Positions 8,872 to 19,051 are shown, counted from the first letter of the stretch. The stretch: 64,000 nucleotides of DNA from Hyphomicrobiales bacterium (GCA_028869185.1 JAGWTA010000003.1:1-64000); one strand, 5' to 3'. Notes: a model not told the origin generated them from the sequence alone. Program-made: numbers and translations.

Positions 8872-9918
8872 TCAGCGCACGAAGCCTACAATATCCTTCA
8901 CCGCTTTCATATTGGCCGCCGCAATCGCACGCGCGCGGTCCGAACCGTCGCGCAGAACCCCATCGATGAAGGCGGGATCGGCGCGCAGACGACGCATTTC
9001 GGCGGCGATGGGCGACAGTTTCGTCACCATCAGATCGGCCAGCGCCGTCTTGAAGGGCGAGAAGGTCTGCCCTCCGAAATCGCGCAGCACCGTCGCCTTG
9101 TCGGTCCCGGCGAGCGCTGCAAAAATGCCGACGAGATTGTCGGCCTCTGGCCGGCCCTTCAACCCCTCGACATCCCCCGGCAGCGGTTCTGGATCGGTCT
9201 TGGCCTTGCGGATCTTCTGCGCGATGGCGTCGGCGTCGTCGGTGAGGTTGATGCGCGAATAATCGGAGGGCTCCGATTTCGACATTTTCTTGCCGCCGTC
9301 GCGCAGGCTCATCACGCGCGTCGCCGGTCCCTGAATGATCGGCTCGGGCAGGGGGAAGAACGCCGCGCCGTGTCCGGCCGCGGCAATGGGGGCGGCGTAA
9401 TCGTTGTTAAATTTTTGTGCGATGTCGCGCGTTAATTCCAGATGTTGCTTCTGGTCGTCGCCGACAGGCACATGCGTGGCGCGATAGACGAGAATGTCGG
9501 AGGCCATCAGCACGGGGTAATCGTAAAGGCCGATCGAGGCGTTCTCGCGATCCTTGCCGGCCTTTTCCTTGAATTGCGTCATGCGGTTGAGCCAGCCAAG
9601 GCGTGCGACGCAGTTGAACACCCAGGCGAGCTCGGCGTGTTCGGCGACCTGGCTCTGGTTGAAGACGATGTGCTTTTTTGCGTCGATTCCGCTGGCGATG
9701 AAAGCGGCGGCGATCTCGCGGATATTGGCGGTCAGCTCGCGCGGCTCCTGCGCAACGGTGATGGCGTGCAGATCGACGACGCAATAGACGCAATCATGCG
9801 TCTTCTGCATGTCGACGAATTTGACGAGGGCGCCGAGGTAATTGCCGAGGTGCAGATTGCCGGTCGGCTGGACGCCGGAAAAGACGAGCGGTTTGAAGGC
9901 GGGCGCAGGGGCTGACAT
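8872..9918 (-). CDS. trpS: Tryptophanyl-tRNA synthetase
   Basis: A 348-residue class I aminoacyl-tRNA synthetase that charges tRNA-Trp. The HIGH-type signature is seen as [11 protein letters not shown] near residue 20, and the KMSKS loop as [11 protein letters not shown] in the last third. The sequence [13 protein letters not shown] is diagnostic for TrpS. Length matches bacterial TrpS (about 330-350). It sits directly upstream of usp on the minus strand and is divergent from coaBC. Confidence 0.97.
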   Translation of the reverse strand: MSAPAPAFKPLVFSGVQPTGNLHLGNYLGALVKFVDMQKTHDCVYCVVDLHAITVAQEPRELTANIREIAAAFIASGIDAKKHIVFNQSQVAEHAELAWVFNCVARLGWLNRMTQFKEKAGKDRENASIGLYDYPVLMASDILVYRATHVPVGDDQKQHLELTRDIAQKFNNDYAAPIAAAGHGAAFFPLPEPIIQGPATRVMSLRDGGKKMSKSEPSDYSRINLTDDADAIAQKIRKAKTDPEPLPGDVEGLKGRPEADNLVGIFAALAGTDKATVLRDFGGQTFSPFKTALADLMVTKLSPIAAEMRRLRADPAFIDGVLRDGSDRARAIAAANMKAVKDIVGFVR

Positions 9919-10046
9919 GAGGAGCTCCGGGGGAGCCGCCTCTTAGCGCAGGGGGGCGCGGCGCGCCAGCTTTTCTGAATTCCTCCGGCGAGCAGCTTGC
10001 GCCGGGACTCCTTTAACAAGACATGGTCCCATGCGATAATTTCGCC

Positions 10047-11288
10047 ATGTCCAAGCTTTCAGGCAAAACCGTTCTTCTCATCGTCGGCGGCGGCGTCGCC
10101 GCCTACAAATGTCTCGATCTCGTGCGGCGGCTGGCCGAGCGCGGCGCTAAAACGCGCGTCGTGATGACCGCGGCGGCCAGGCAATTCATCGCCCCGCTCG
10201 CTTTCGCCAGCCTCTCGGGCGAAAAGGTCTACGACGATCTTTTTTCGCTCACCGACGAGACGGAGATGGGCCATATCGAATTGTCCCGCTCGTCCGATCT
10301 CGTCGTCGTTGCGCCTGCGACGGCCGATCTCATCGCCAAGGCGGCGGGCGGGCTCGCCAATGATCTTGCCTCGACGCTGCTGATCGCGACCGACAAGCAA
10401 CCGATCTTCGTTCCCGCCATGAATGTGCGGATGTGGCTGAATGCGGCGACGGCGCGCAATGTCGCGCAATTGCGCGCGGACGGCTGCGGCTTTCTCGGAC
10501 CGGTGGAAGGCGAGATGGCCTGCGGCGAATTCGGTCCGGGCCGCATGATCGAGCCGCTCGAAATCGTCGCGGGGCTTGAACGGATTTTGGAACAGACACA
10601 GCCGCAGGCGCTGCTGGCCGGCCCCGGCCCGCTGAAGGGCAAGCGCGCCATCGTGACAGCGGGACCGACGCAGGAGCCGATCGATCCCGTGCGCTACATC
10701 TCCAACAAATCCTCCGGCAAGCAGGGTTACGCCATCGCCGCCGCGCTCGCGCAGGCCGGCGCCGATGTGACGCTTGTGAGCGGGCCTGTTGGGCTGACGG
10801 CGCCGGCGGGCGTGCGCCTCAGCAAGGTCGAGACCGCGCGCGAAATGCTGGCGGCTGTCGAGGCGGCGCTGCCCGCCGATGTTTATGTCGGCGCTGCGGC
10901 GGTAGCCGACTGGCGCGTCGAAAATGCGGGCGCGCGCAAGACCAAGAAGGGCGCCAAGGGGCCGCCGCAACTCTCGCTTGTCGAAAATCCCGACATTCTT
11001 TCCGCAGTCGGCCACCTGCCCGCAAAGCGGCGGCCGGCGCTCGTCGTCGGCTTCGCCGCCGAAACGGAAAATCTCGTCGCCAATGCGCGCGGCAAGCTGC
11101 AACGCAAGAAATGCGATCTCGTCGTCGCCAACGACGTCGGCGCCGACAATGCGATTTTCGGCGGCGACCACAACACGATCGTGATCGTCGACGCCAGAGG
11201 CGCGGACGCCTGGCCGGCGCTGCCGAAACGCGAGGCGGCGCAGCGGCTCGCGCGGCTGATCGCGACGCGGCTGGAGCAAAAACGATGA
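10047..11288 (+). CDS. coaBC: Bifunctional phosphopantothenoylcysteine decarboxylase / phosphopantothenate-cysteine ligase
   Basis: A 413-residue CoA-biosynthesis enzyme. The N-terminal flavodoxin-like CoaC domain has the FMN loop VGGGVAAYK, the PAMNVRMW motif and the catalytic-cysteine lid [11 protein letters not shown]. The C-terminal CoaB domain has [12 protein letters not shown], the dimerisation signature [19 protein letters not shown] and the lysine segment near KTKKGAKG. The frame is open from an ATG at 10023, but the start at 10047 ([11 protein letters not shown]) matches the family. It overlaps dut by four bases (ATGA), indicating translational coupling. Confidence 0.96.
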   Translation: MSKLSGKTVLLIVGGGVAAYKCLDLVRRLAERGAKTRVVMTAAARQFIAPLAFASLSGEKVYDDLFSLTDETEMGHIELSRSSDLVVVAPATADLIAKAAGGLANDLASTLLIATDKQPIFVPAMNVRMWLNAATARNVAQLRADGCGFLGPVEGEMACGEFGPGRMIEPLEIVAGLERILEQTQPQALLAGPGPLKGKRAIVTAGPTQEPIDPVRYISNKSSGKQGYAIAAALAQAGADVTLVSGPVGLTAPAGVRLSKVETAREMLAAVEAALPADVYVGAAAVADWRVENAGARKTKKGAKGPPQLSLVENPDILSAVGHLPAKRRPALVVGFAAETENLVANARGKLQRKKCDLVVANDVGADNAIFGGDHNTIVIVDARGADAWPALPKREAAQRLARLIATRLEQKR

Positions 11289-11734
11289 TCGCCGTTGCGG
11301 TGCTGCGCCTGCCGCATGCGCGCGACCTGCCCCTGCCCGCCTATCAGAGCGCGCATGCGGCGGGCGTCGATCTTGTAGCCGCGCTCGAGGCGCCGCTGTC
11401 GCTGGCGCCGGGCGCGCGCGCGCTGGTGCCGACGGGGCTCTGCCTCGAACTGCCGGAAGGCTTCGAGGCGCAGGTGCGCCCGCGCTCGGGGCTCGCGCTG
11501 AAGAACGGCGTGACGGTGCTCAATGCGCCTGGCACGATCGACGCAGATTATCGCGGCGAGGTGCAGGTCATTCTCGTCAACCACGGCGCGGAGAATTTCG
11601 TCGTCGAGCGGGGCGCGCGCATCGCGCAGATGGTGATTGCGCCGGTAACGCGCGCGGCCTTTGCGGAAAAGAACAATTTGTCCCAAACAGCGCGCGGAAC
11701 GGGCGGTTTCGGCTCCACCGGCGTCAAAATTTAG
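11285..11734 (+). CDS. dut: dUTP diphosphatase
   Basis: A 149-residue trimeric dUTPase, hydrolysing dUTP to dUMP and pyrophosphate. The five motifs are visible in order: [39 protein letters not shown] and the C-terminal glycine-rich [10 protein letters not shown]. The coaBC-dut order with overlapping stop and start is typical of alphaproteobacteria. Confidence 0.97.
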   Translation: MIAVAVLRLPHARDLPLPAYQSAHAAGVDLVAALEAPLSLAPGARALVPTGLCLELPEGFEAQVRPRSGLALKNGVTVLNAPGTIDADYRGEVQVILVNHGAENFVVERGARIAQMVIAPVTRAAFAEKNNLSQTARGTGGFGSTGVKI

Positions 11735-11752
11735 AAAAAGCCGCGCATCGAC

Positions 11753-11778
11753 AGGCCAGCCTTGTTGGCCTAGCTTTT
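11753..11778 (+). terminator. Possible weak terminator after dut
   Basis: A 6-bp stem (AGGCCA 11753-11758 with TGGCCT 11766-11771), a 7-base loop, then AGCTTTT. The T-run is short and not adjacent to the stem, so this may act only weakly before cysK. Confidence 0.3.
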
Positions 11779-11799
11779 GCGCCTATTTGCGAGGAAACC

Positions 11800-12762
11800 A
11801 TGTCCGATCATCACAAGCCCGGCCGGGGCAAGATTTACGCTTCCATCGTCGACACGATCGGCGACACGCCGCTGGTCAAGCTCGAACGGCTCGCAGGCCA
11901 TCTCGGCGTCAAGGCGAATCTTCTCGCCAAGCTGGAATTCTTCAATCCGCTGTCGAGCGTGAAGGATCGCATTGGCGCGAACATGATTGCGGCGATGGAG
12001 CGGGCGGGCAAGATCGCGCCCGGCAAGACGCTGCTCGTCGAGCCGACCTCGGGCAATACCGGCATTGCGCTCGCCTTCGTGGCGGCCGCCAAGGGTTATC
12101 GCCTGCAACTCGTCATGCCCGAATCCATGTCGATCGAGCGCCGCAAGATGCTGGCGCTGCTGGGCGCAGAACTGGTGCTGACGCCGGCCGCGCAAGGCAT
12201 GAAAGGCGCCATCGCCAAGGCGAACGAGATTGTCGCGGCGACGCCCGGCGCCGTCATGCCGCAGCAATTCGAAAATCCCGCCAATCCGGAAATCCATCGC
12301 CTGACGACAGCCGAGGAAATCTGGAACGACACGCATGGCGACGTCGATGGTTTCGTGTCGGGCGTCGGCACGGGCGGCACCATCACCGGCGTCGGCGAGA
12401 TTTTGAAACAACGCAAGCCTTCGGTGAAAATCTTCGCGGTCGAGCCCGAGGATTCGCCGGTGCTGTCGGGCGGCCAGCCCGGCCCGCACAAAATTCAGGG
12501 CATTGGCGCGGGCTTCGTTCCGGCCGTGCTCGACCGCAAGGTCATCGACGAAGTTCTGAAAGTCTCCAACCAGCAAGCGTTTGACATGGCGCGGCTCGTC
12601 GCGCGGCTCGAGGGTGTGGCGGTCGGCATTTCGTCGGGCGCGGCTTTGCAGGCGGCGGCCGAAGTCGGCAAGCGGCCCGAATTTGCGGGCAAGAACATCG
12701 TCGTCATCATTCCCTCCTTCGCCGAGCGCTATCTTTCGACGGCGCTGTTCGAGGGGCTCTGA
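11800..12762 (+). CDS. cysK: Cysteine synthase (O-acetylserine sulfhydrylase)
   Basis: A 320-residue PLP enzyme making L-cysteine from O-acetylserine and sulfide. The PLP lysine is in [12 protein letters not shown] (near 54), the substrate loop is [10 protein letters not shown], and the phosphate-binding loop is [12 protein letters not shown]. The C-terminal GISSGAA and [14 protein letters not shown] are typical of CysK. A GAGG Shine-Dalgarno precedes the ATG. The gene stands alone between dut and the hydroxylase gene. Confidence 0.95.
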   Translation: MSDHHKPGRGKIYASIVDTIGDTPLVKLERLAGHLGVKANLLAKLEFFNPLSSVKDRIGANMIAAMERAGKIAPGKTLLVEPTSGNTGIALAFVAAAKGYRLQLVMPESMSIERRKMLALLGAELVLTPAAQGMKGAIAKANEIVAATPGAVMPQQFENPANPEIHRLTTAEEIWNDTHGDVDGFVSGVGTGGTITGVGEILKQRKPSVKIFAVEPEDSPVLSGGQPGPHKIQGIGAGFVPAVLDRKVIDEVLKVSNQQAFDMARLVARLEGVAVGISSGAALQAAAEVGKRPEFAGKNIVVIIPSFAERYLSTALFEGL

Positions 12763-12867
12763 TATTCAAGGCGCTTCGGCTGCGAAGGGGCCGCCCGGCC
12801 CCGGCGCCGGGCTGTTTGATCCATTTGGGGTTGCGCCGCCCGGCGTGCGGCGCGATAACCCGCGCCC

Positions 12868-13653
12868 ATGACAGCGCATGACCTGCCCGCGTGGCTTCCG
12901 CTCTCCGTCGCCGTCTGGCTCGTTCAGATGGTGGCCTACCACGGCTTCGGCCTCTGGTTCGAATGGCTCGACCGCACGGGGCGTCTTTCGACCTACAAGG
13001 TTCGGCCCGTCGACCGCTGGACCTATGCGCAGGTGCTGCCGCGCGTGCTGTTCAATCAGGTCTTCCTCCTGCTGCCGGCGATGATGCTCGCCCAATGGGC
13101 GGGGCTCGCCTATGTCGGCGCCGATCATCTCTCGCCGCTGATGTTTATCCTCGGCATGCTCGGCATGACGATCGGGCACGATCTGGTGCAGTATTTCTCG
13201 CATGCGTGGATCCTGCACCGGCCCGAACTGATGCGCACGCTCGGCCATTCGGTGCATCATTCGACGACCGCGAGCCGCTCCATTTCAGCCTGCTTCATGA
13301 GCCCGATGGATTTCCTGATGGAAATCGTCGCCCCTTATCTCATCCCGCTGATGCTTGTGGGCGGCGGCGGCGCCGACCTGCTCTTCCATTTCTTCACCGT
13401 CTCGGCCGGCGCCTTCGGCGGCATCTATGAACATTCGGGATATGATTTCAGCGTGAAGCTCGCGCAGGGCGGACCCGTGGCGCGTTTCGTCGCTTCGCGC
13501 ATTTCCTCCAAGGCGCATGCCGAACATCACAGCCGCGGCAATGTCTCGTATTCGGACGGGTTTGGCTCGTCGAACATTTGCGACACCGTGTTCAAGACGC
13601 GCTGGGATCTCGTCAAACCCCGCGAACGCCGTCGCAATTCCCAGGAAGCATGA
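12868..13653 (+). CDS. Sterol desaturase / fatty acid hydroxylase family protein
   Basis: A 261-residue membrane di-iron protein with about four hydrophobic segments. Histidine boxes are visible: HDLVQYFSHAWILH, HSVHHS and AHAEHHS, the pattern of the fatty-acid-hydroxylase superfamily (PF04116). Members oxidise sterols, fatty acids, carotenoids or hopanoid-type lipids, and this one cannot be assigned to a substrate. It is followed 60 bp later by a GMC oxidoreductase on the same strand; a joint role in lipid or alcohol oxidation is possible but only inferred. Confidence 0.85.
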   Translation: MTAHDLPAWLPLSVAVWLVQMVAYHGFGLWFEWLDRTGRLSTYKVRPVDRWTYAQVLPRVLFNQVFLLLPAMMLAQWAGLAYVGADHLSPLMFILGMLGMTIGHDLVQYFSHAWILHRPELMRTLGHSVHHSTTASRSISACFMSPMDFLMEIVAPYLIPLMLVGGGGADLLFHFFTVSAGAFGGIYEHSGYDFSVKLAQGGPVARFVASRISSKAHAEHHSRGNVSYSDGFGSSNICDTVFKTRWDLVKPRERRRNSQEA

Positions 13654-13713
13654 GCTTTCAAGCCGCCGCGCTTTATGGTTCGATCATGAACCAAAGCGGA
13701 CGGGGGACTGGCG

Positions 13714-15303
13714 ATGCAGGAATTCGACTATCTCGTTCTGGGCGGGGGATCTGCGGGCTGCGCGCTTGCAGGACGGCTCAGCGAGGACAGTCGATCCACC
13801 GTCGCCTTGTTCGAGGCGGGCGACCAGGGCGCGAGCTGGGTGATCTGGACGCCGCTCGGCGGCGCCTTGATGCTGCCGAGCATCCTGCACAACTGGTCGT
13901 ATAAAACCGTGCCGCAAAAGGGGCTCGGCGGGCGCCGCGGCTATCAGCCGCGCGGGCGCACGCTCGGCGGCTCCTCGGCGATCAACGCGATGGTCTATAT
14001 TCGCGGGCACGCAAGCGATTACGACCATTGGGCGGCGCTCGGCAATCCGGGCTGGGCCTATGCTGACGTGCTGCCCTATTTCAAACGCGCGGAAAACAAC
14101 GAGCGCATCGCCGACGCATTCCACGGCGCGGGCGGCCCGCTCAATGTCGCCGATCTGCGCACGGACAACCCGATTGCGAAAATGTTCGTGGATGCAGCGC
14201 GCGCGCTGCAACTGCCGATCAACGAGGATTTCAACGGCGCCTCGCAGGAGGGCGTCGGCCCCTATCAGGTGACGCAGAAGAACGGCGAACGCTGGAGCGC
14301 GGCGCGCGCCTACATTCACCCCCATCTTAAGCGCCCCAATCTCGCGGTGAAAACGAAAGCGCGCGTCGAACGCATTCTGTTCGACGGCAAACGCGCTGTC
14401 GGCGCGCAGATCGCCATCGGCGGACAATCGCAGACGTTTCGCGCGCGACGAGAAGTCATCCTGTCGGCGGGCGCGTTTGGCTCGCCGCAGATTCTCATGC
14501 TGTCGGGCGTCGGCGATGGCGCTCAATTGCAGCAGGCTGGCGTCGAGACGAAACATCATTTGCCAGGCGTCGGCGCCAATCTGCAGGATCATCCCGATTT
14601 CGTTTTTCTCTACGGGACGCATTCGCTCGACGCTTTCGGCAATTCGGTCGGCGCAACCATGCGGCTCATTCGGGAAATCAAGCGCTATCGCAAAAGCCGA
14701 CGCGGCATGGTCGCGACCAATTTCGCGGAGGCCGGCGGATTTCTGAAAACGCGGCCGGACCTTGCTGCGCCCGACATACAGCTGCATTTCGTCGTCGGCC
14801 CGGTCGACGATCATGCGCGCAAGCAGCATCTTGGCCAGGGCTACAGCTGCCATGTCTGCCTCTTGCGGCCCAAAAGCCGCGGCGCCGTGCGCCTCGCCAG
14901 CCGCGATCCGCGCGCGGCGCCGCTGATCGATCCGAATTTTCTCGGCGAGCCCGAAGATGTCGAAACGCTGGTCGCCGGATTCAAGATCACGCAGCGCATC
15001 ATGGACGCGCCGCCGCTCGCAGGCCTGCGCACGCGCGACTTTTATACCGGCGACATCCGATCGGACGAGGATATTCGCGCCATGCTGCGCGCGCGCGTCG
15101 ACACGGTCTATCACCCTGTCGGCACCTGCGCGATGGGGCGCGATCCCGGGCGCCATGTCGTCGACGCGCAATTGCGCGTGCACGGGCTCGACGGGCTTCG
15201 CGTGGTCGATGCTTCGATCATGCCGACGCTGATCGGCGGCAACACCAATGCGCCCGCCATCATGATTGCGGAAAAGGCTGCGGACATGATCCGAGCAAGC
15301 TGA
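13714..15303 (+). CDS. GMC-family FAD-dependent alcohol/choline dehydrogenase-like oxidoreductase
   Basis: A 529-residue flavoprotein. The N-terminal Rossmann fold is [22 protein letters not shown] signature 1 is seen as [19 protein letters not shown] and signature 2 as [18 protein letters not shown]. The C-terminal active site has [11 protein letters not shown] (catalytic His) and [17 protein letters not shown] (catalytic Asn/His region). The family oxidises choline, glucose or aliphatic alcohols; the sequence most resembles choline dehydrogenase/AlkJ-type enzymes. No betaine genes lie nearby, so choline should not be assumed. Downstream is a 10-bp inverted repeat and then ugpB. Confidence 0.93.
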   Translation: MQEFDYLVLGGGSAGCALAGRLSEDSRSTVALFEAGDQGASWVIWTPLGGALMLPSILHNWSYKTVPQKGLGGRRGYQPRGRTLGGSSAINAMVYIRGHASDYDHWAALGNPGWAYADVLPYFKRAENNERIADAFHGAGGPLNVADLRTDNPIAKMFVDAARALQLPINEDFNGASQEGVGPYQVTQKNGERWSAARAYIHPHLKRPNLAVKTKARVERILFDGKRAVGAQIAIGGQSQTFRARREVILSAGAFGSPQILMLSGVGDGAQLQQAGVETKHHLPGVGANLQDHPDFVFLYGTHSLDAFGNSVGATMRLIREIKRYRKSRRGMVATNFAEAGGFLKTRPDLAAPDIQLHFVVGPVDDHARKQHLGQGYSCHVCLLRPKSRGAVRLASRDPRAAPLIDPNFLGEPEDVETLVAGFKITQRIMDAPPLAGLRTRDFYTGDIRSDEDIRAMLRARVDTVYHPVGTCAMGRDPGRHVVDAQLRVHGLDGLRVVDASIMPTLIGGNTNAPAIMIAEKAADMIRAS

Positions 15304-15309
15304 GACGAA

Positions 15310-15338
15310 GACGCTTGCGGCGGCGTCGCGCAAGCGTC
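15310..15338. repeat. 10-bp inverted repeat between the GMC gene and ugpB
   Basis: GACGCTTGCG (15310-15319) pairs perfectly with CGCAAGCGTC (15329-15338) across a 9-base loop. No T-run follows. It could be a factor-independent-like stop, an mRNA-stabilising hairpin or an operator; the sequence does not decide. Confidence 0.6.
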
Positions 15339-15402
15339 AAGAATGTGTCACGGGATTGACGACCGCCGCCTCTAGAAGCGGCGCACACTGGAGGGATCGA
15401 AC

Positions 15403-16710
15403 ATGAAGCGTCTTCTTATGGCGAGCGTCGCCTCGCTTGTTGTCGCGCAGGCGCAGGCTGCGACCGAGTTGCAATGGTGGCACGCCATGACAGGCGCCAA
15501 CAACGATGTGATCGTGAAGATCGCTGAAGACTTCAACGCCTCGCAAAGCGAATTCAAGGTCACGCCGACCTACAAGGGTTCCTACGCAGACACGATGAAT
15601 GCGGGCATCGCCGCCTATCGCGCGGGGCAGGCGCCGCATATCTTGCAGGTATTCGAAGTCGGCACAGCGACGATGATGGCCGCCAAGGGCGCAATCAAGC
15701 CGGTGTATCAGCTGATGCAGGACGCTGGCGAAAAATTCGATCCTTCCGCCTACCTGCCCGCCATCGCCGGCTATTACTCGACATCGAAAGGCGAGATGCT
15801 CTCGATGCCGTTCAACTCCTCGTCCATGGTCATGTGGGTGAACAAGGACGCGCTCGCAAAGGCCGGACTTGATCCCGAAAAGCCGCCGAAGACCTGGCCC
15901 GAGGTTTTCGAAGCCGCCAAAAAATTGCACGACACGGTTTCGCCGACATGCGGCTTCTCGTTCGCCTGGGCGCCCTGGGCGACGATCGAACAATTTTCCG
16001 CCTGGCATAATCTGCCGATCGGCACAAAAGCCAACGGACTCGACGGGTTCGACACGCATCTGACGTTCAACTCGCCGCTGCACGAGCGCTTCTGGGCCAA
16101 ACTCGCGGAATTGCAGAAGGACAAGACCTTCGATTATTCGGGCCGCACCAATACGGGCGAAGGACGCTTCACGTCGGGCGAATGTCCGCTGTTCCTGACG
16201 TCTTCGGCGTTTTACGGCAACGTCAAGGCCAATGCGAAATTCGCCTATACGAATGCGCCGATGCCCTATTATCCCGATGTGAAGGACGCGCCGCAAAATT
16301 CGATCATCGGCGGCGCCTCGCTGTGGGTGATGGGCGGCAAATCCGCAGAAGAATACAAGGGCGTCGCGAAGTTTTTCTCCTTCCTGTCCGACACGGACCA
16401 GCAGGCGCGCCTGCACCAGCTTTCGGGCTATCTGCCGATCACGAAAGCGGCTTACGAGAAAACGAAAGCGTCCGGATTCTACGACAAGAATCCGCTGCTC
16501 GAGACGCCCTTGAAAGAACTGACCAACAAGCCGCCGACAGAAAATTCACGCGGCCTGCGCTTCGGCAATATGGTGCAGATGCGCGACGTTTGGTCGGAGG
16601 AACTGGAACAGGCGCTCGCCGGCAAGAAGACCGCCAAACAGGCGCTCGACGACGCTGTGGCGCGCGGCGACGTCATCCTGCGCCAGTTCGAGCGCACCGC
16701 AGGCAAGTAA
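15403..16710 (+). CDS. ugpB: sn-glycerol-3-phosphate ABC transporter, periplasmic binding protein
   Basis: A 435-residue secreted solute-binding protein. The signal peptide is about 20 residues (MKRLLMASVASLVVAQAQA) before ATELQWWHAM. WWHAMTGANND, GSYADTMNAGIAAYRAG and LPFNSSS-like FNSSSMVMWVNKDAL are characteristic of UgpB. The family binds glycerol-3-phosphate or glycerophosphodiesters in the periplasm. A good GGAGGG Shine-Dalgarno precedes the ATG. Its permease and ATPase genes are not adjacent but resume at 20777, after an interruption of about 4 kb. Confidence 0.93.
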   Translation: MKRLLMASVASLVVAQAQAATELQWWHAMTGANNDVIVKIAEDFNASQSEFKVTPTYKGSYADTMNAGIAAYRAGQAPHILQVFEVGTATMMAAKGAIKPVYQLMQDAGEKFDPSAYLPAIAGYYSTSKGEMLSMPFNSSSMVMWVNKDALAKAGLDPEKPPKTWPEVFEAAKKLHDTVSPTCGFSFAWAPWATIEQFSAWHNLPIGTKANGLDGFDTHLTFNSPLHERFWAKLAELQKDKTFDYSGRTNTGEGRFTSGECPLFLTSSAFYGNVKANAKFAYTNAPMPYYPDVKDAPQNSIIGGASLWVMGGKSAEEYKGVAKFFSFLSDTDQQARLHQLSGYLPITKAAYEKTKASGFYDKNPLLETPLKELTNKPPTENSRGLRFGNMVQMRDVWSEELEQALAGKKTAKQALDDAVARGDVILRQFERTAGK

Positions 16711-16724
16711 GCCGCCAGCATCGA

Positions 16725-16746
16725 GAGGCGCGCGGCGGCGCGCCTC
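16725..16746. terminator. Hairpin between convergent ugpB and LivK-type gene
   Basis: GAGGCGCGC (16725-16733) pairs with GCGCGCCTC (16738-16746) over a 4-base loop, between two convergent genes. A CTTTTATT run follows about 12 bases later on the plus strand, so termination is plausible but not canonical. Confidence 0.5.
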
Positions 16747-16760
16747 GAGCGCTGCGTCTT

Positions 16761-17969
16761 TTATTGAGCGCCGCCGACGAGAGGGCCGAAACGCTCCCAG
16801 GTCGCGCCGTTGAAGCGCTGCATCTGCATCTGCTTCAGCGGCGCGTAATCGTCTGACGCCGTGTTGATGACGACGCCCGGCAGAACCATGTCGAGCCGCT
16901 CGTTCTTCAGGCTCGCGGCCTGTTTCATCACATTGGCGCGCGTCAGATCGTCGCCCGCGTTGCGCAACACGCGCTCGAGAATTTGCGCGGCGTTGTAGCC
17001 ATACACATAGAGCACGTTGTGTCTGTCGCGCCCCGGCATCCAGCCGTCCATGAAAGCATTCCACGCCTTGAGGCCGGCATCGTCGCTCCATGCAGGATCG
17101 TCGGGATCCTTGTAGTATGTGGCGGAGACAACGCCCTGCGCATTCTCGGCGCCCGCGACTTTCATGACGGCGCCGATCGACTGCGAGACGGAATGCAGGA
17201 TGTGCAGCGGCTTCCAGTTCAGCTCCGCCATGCGGCGGATCGTCTGGATGGCTGCGCGCGGCGTTGAAAAATCCACCAGAACGTCGGGCTGCGCCGCGCG
17301 CAGCACAGCGAGCGGCGCGTCGATTGTCGGGTCGGTCGATTCATAGGTCGCTTCGGCGACGATCTGCCCCGCTTTGGCGCCCAGCGCCGCTTTCAGCGCC
17401 TTGACGGATTCGCGGCCGAAATCGTCGTTCTGCGCGAGCACCGCGATTTTCGCATCCGGCTTGTTGTCGAGAATATAGCGCGCGTAGATGCGCGCCTCTG
17501 TGGCGTAGGCCGGCTGAAAACCCATCGTCCAGGGCCATGTTTTCGGCTCGGCGAAAGCGCCGAGGCCCGAAGCCACGAAAAGCTGCGGAACCTTTTTCTC
17601 GTTGAGAAAAGGCGCGACAGCAAGATTGGGCGCTGCGCCCAATGCGGAAAAGACCGCGAGCACATTGTCGCTTTCGACAAGCTTGCGCGTCTGCTCGACC
17701 GTTTTCGTCGGATTGTAAGCGTCGTCGTAAGTGATGAAGACGATCTTGCGCCCGTTCACGCCGCCATGCGCATTGAGCATGTTGAAATAGGCGGCTTCGG
17801 TTTCCGCGATCACGCCGTAAGCTGCCGCGCCACCTGTGTAGGGCGCCGTATTGCCGATGCGGATTTCGGTATCGGATGCGCCCGTATCGTATTGCTTTTG
17901 CGCGCGGGCGGGCGCCGCTGCCGCGACAAGCGCAGCGAACGCGATGAGCGATTGGAATTTCACGAGCAA
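16761..17969 (-). CDS. Branched-chain amino acid type (LivK family) ABC substrate-binding protein
   Basis: A 402-residue secreted binding protein of the LivJ/LivK class (PF13458). The signal peptide covers about residues 1-24, ending APARAQ. DTEIRIGNTAPYTGGAAAYG is the standard first strand and ligand loop, and YGYNAAQILERVLRNAGDD is the usual C-terminal helix region. No livHMGF genes are present, so it is an orphan that must borrow a permease or act as a sensor. It starts 37 bp after the MBL-fold gene on the same strand and is probably cotranscribed with it. The ligand is unknown and could be an aromatic acid, an amino acid or amide. Confidence 0.9.
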   Translation of the reverse strand: MLVKFQSLIAFAALVAAAAPARAQKQYDTGASDTEIRIGNTAPYTGGAAAYGVIAETEAAYFNMLNAHGGVNGRKIVFITYDDAYNPTKTVEQTRKLVESDNVLAVFSALGAAPNLAVAPFLNEKKVPQLFVASGLGAFAEPKTWPWTMGFQPAYATEARIYARYILDNKPDAKIAVLAQNDDFGRESVKALKAALGAKAGQIVAEATYESTDPTIDAPLAVLRAAQPDVLVDFSTPRAAIQTIRRMAELNWKPLHILHSVSQSIGAVMKVAGAENAQGVVSATYYKDPDDPAWSDDAGLKAWNAFMDGWMPGRDRHNVLYVYGYNAAQILERVLRNAGDDLTRANVMKQAASLKNERLDMVLPGVVINTASDDYAPLKQMQMQRFNGATWERFGPLVGGAQ

Positions 17970-18006
17970 GCCTTCCGCGATCGCCGCGCACGAATGCGCG
18001 CTTTTG

Positions 18007-18960
18007 TTACCCCTGCAAGGCCGCCCACATATCGCGGTCGCGCTCAGCCGTCCAGATGACGGGATCGTCTACGCCAGAGGCTTCGTCATATGCGCGCGAA
18101 ACATTGAAGGGCAGGCAATGTTCGTAAATCGCGAACGCGCCGAATTTCGGATCCATGATCTCGCGCGTCGCGGCCATCGATTCTTTCAGCGTGCGCCCGC
18201 GCGCCACGCTCATCTCCGCAACGCCGTAAAGGCTCGTCACGAAATCGCGCGTCATGCCGATCGCCTCGTTGACCTGCGTTGCGCCAACCAGCGCATCGCC
18301 GCGCCCCGGCGCCACGGCGCGCGGCCTGAATTCGCGAATCTCGTTCAGCGTGCCCGGCCATTCGCGCAGATAGGCGTCGCCGCAATAGCAAGCCGAGTGA
18401 TATTCGATGAGATCGCCGGTGAACATCACCTGCGCATCCGGCACAAAGGCGACAATGTCGCCGGACGTGTGGCCTGCGCCCAGTTGCATCAGCCGCACTT
18501 CGCGCTTGCCGAGATTGACCGTCATTTCGCCGGTGAAGGCGAGATTGGGCCATGTGAGGCCGGGGATGCTTTCTGCATCGCGGAACAGGCGCGGGAAGCG
18601 GCCATATTCGGAATCCCAGTCCTGCTTGCCGCGCTCGGCGATCAGCCGCGCGGTTTCGCTCGAGGCGACGATTCCCTGCGCCTTGTAAGCGGAAGCGCCC
18701 AGCACGCGCACCGCGTGATAATGCGAGAGCACGACATATTTGATCGGCTTGTCGGTCACCTTGCGCACACGCTCGATCACGCCTTGCGCCATGGCGGGCG
18801 TCGCCTGCGCATCGAACACCATGCAGGCGTCCTCGCCCACGATCACACCCGTGTTGGGATCGCCCTGCGCCGTGAACGCATAGAGATCGGGCCCGACCTC
18901 GGTGAAGGAAATCTGCTTTTCCGTCATGTCGCCGGTGGAGGCGAAGGATTTTGCGGTCAT
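18007..18960 (-). CDS. MBL-fold metallo-hydrolase with non-canonical metal motif
   Basis: A 317-residue metallo-beta-lactamase-fold protein. The fold markers are NTGVIVGEDACMVFDAQ, VVLSHYHAVRVLG, LMQLGAGHTSGDIVAFV and VMFTGDLIEYHS. The canonical HxHxDH motif is changed: HYHAVR keeps the first two His but has Val and Arg instead of Asp and His, so the second metal site is probably lost. The later ligands (GAGHTSGD, FTGDL) remain. A purine-rich GGGGAA precedes ATG 18960; an internal ATG at 18927 is a second candidate. The gene is upstream of the LivK-type gene and divergent from comM, with a LexA-type box between. Substrate unknown. Confidence 0.85.
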   Translation of the reverse strand: MTAKSFASTGDMTEKQISFTEVGPDLYAFTAQGDPNTGVIVGEDACMVFDAQATPAMAQGVIERVRKVTDKPIKYVVLSHYHAVRVLGASAYKAQGIVASSETARLIAERGKQDWDSEYGRFPRLFRDAESIPGLTWPNLAFTGEMTVNLGKREVRLMQLGAGHTSGDIVAFVPDAQVMFTGDLIEYHSACYCGDAYLREWPGTLNEIREFRPRAVAPGRGDALVGATQVNEAIGMTRDFVTSLYGVAEMSVARGRTLKESMAATREIMDPKFGAFAIYEHCLPFNVSRAYDEASGVDDPVIWTAERDRDMWAALQG

Positions 18961-19036
18961 GAGACGATTTCCCCGGTGCTGCCTTTTTGCGCGGCGGACC
19001 ATAGCCGTGGAACGGCCGCCGGGCGAGGCGTAAAAT

Positions 19037-19051
19037 GTTCTTGAAATGTTC
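19037..19051 (+). promoter_or_regulatory. LexA-type (SOS) operator upstream of comM
   Basis: GTTCTTGAAATGTTC fits the alphaproteobacterial LexA consensus GTTC-N7-GTTC exactly. It is part of a tandem 11-bp direct repeat (AAATGTTCTTG twice, 19033-19054). It lies 56 bp before the comM ATG and 76 bp from the MBL start on the other strand, so it could control either or both. Confidence 0.65.

Noticed and set aside
13684-15333. Minus-strand 549-residue open frame opposite the GMC oxidoreductase
   Set aside because: The plus strand has full GMC motifs; the antisense frame is a GC-codon-bias artefact.
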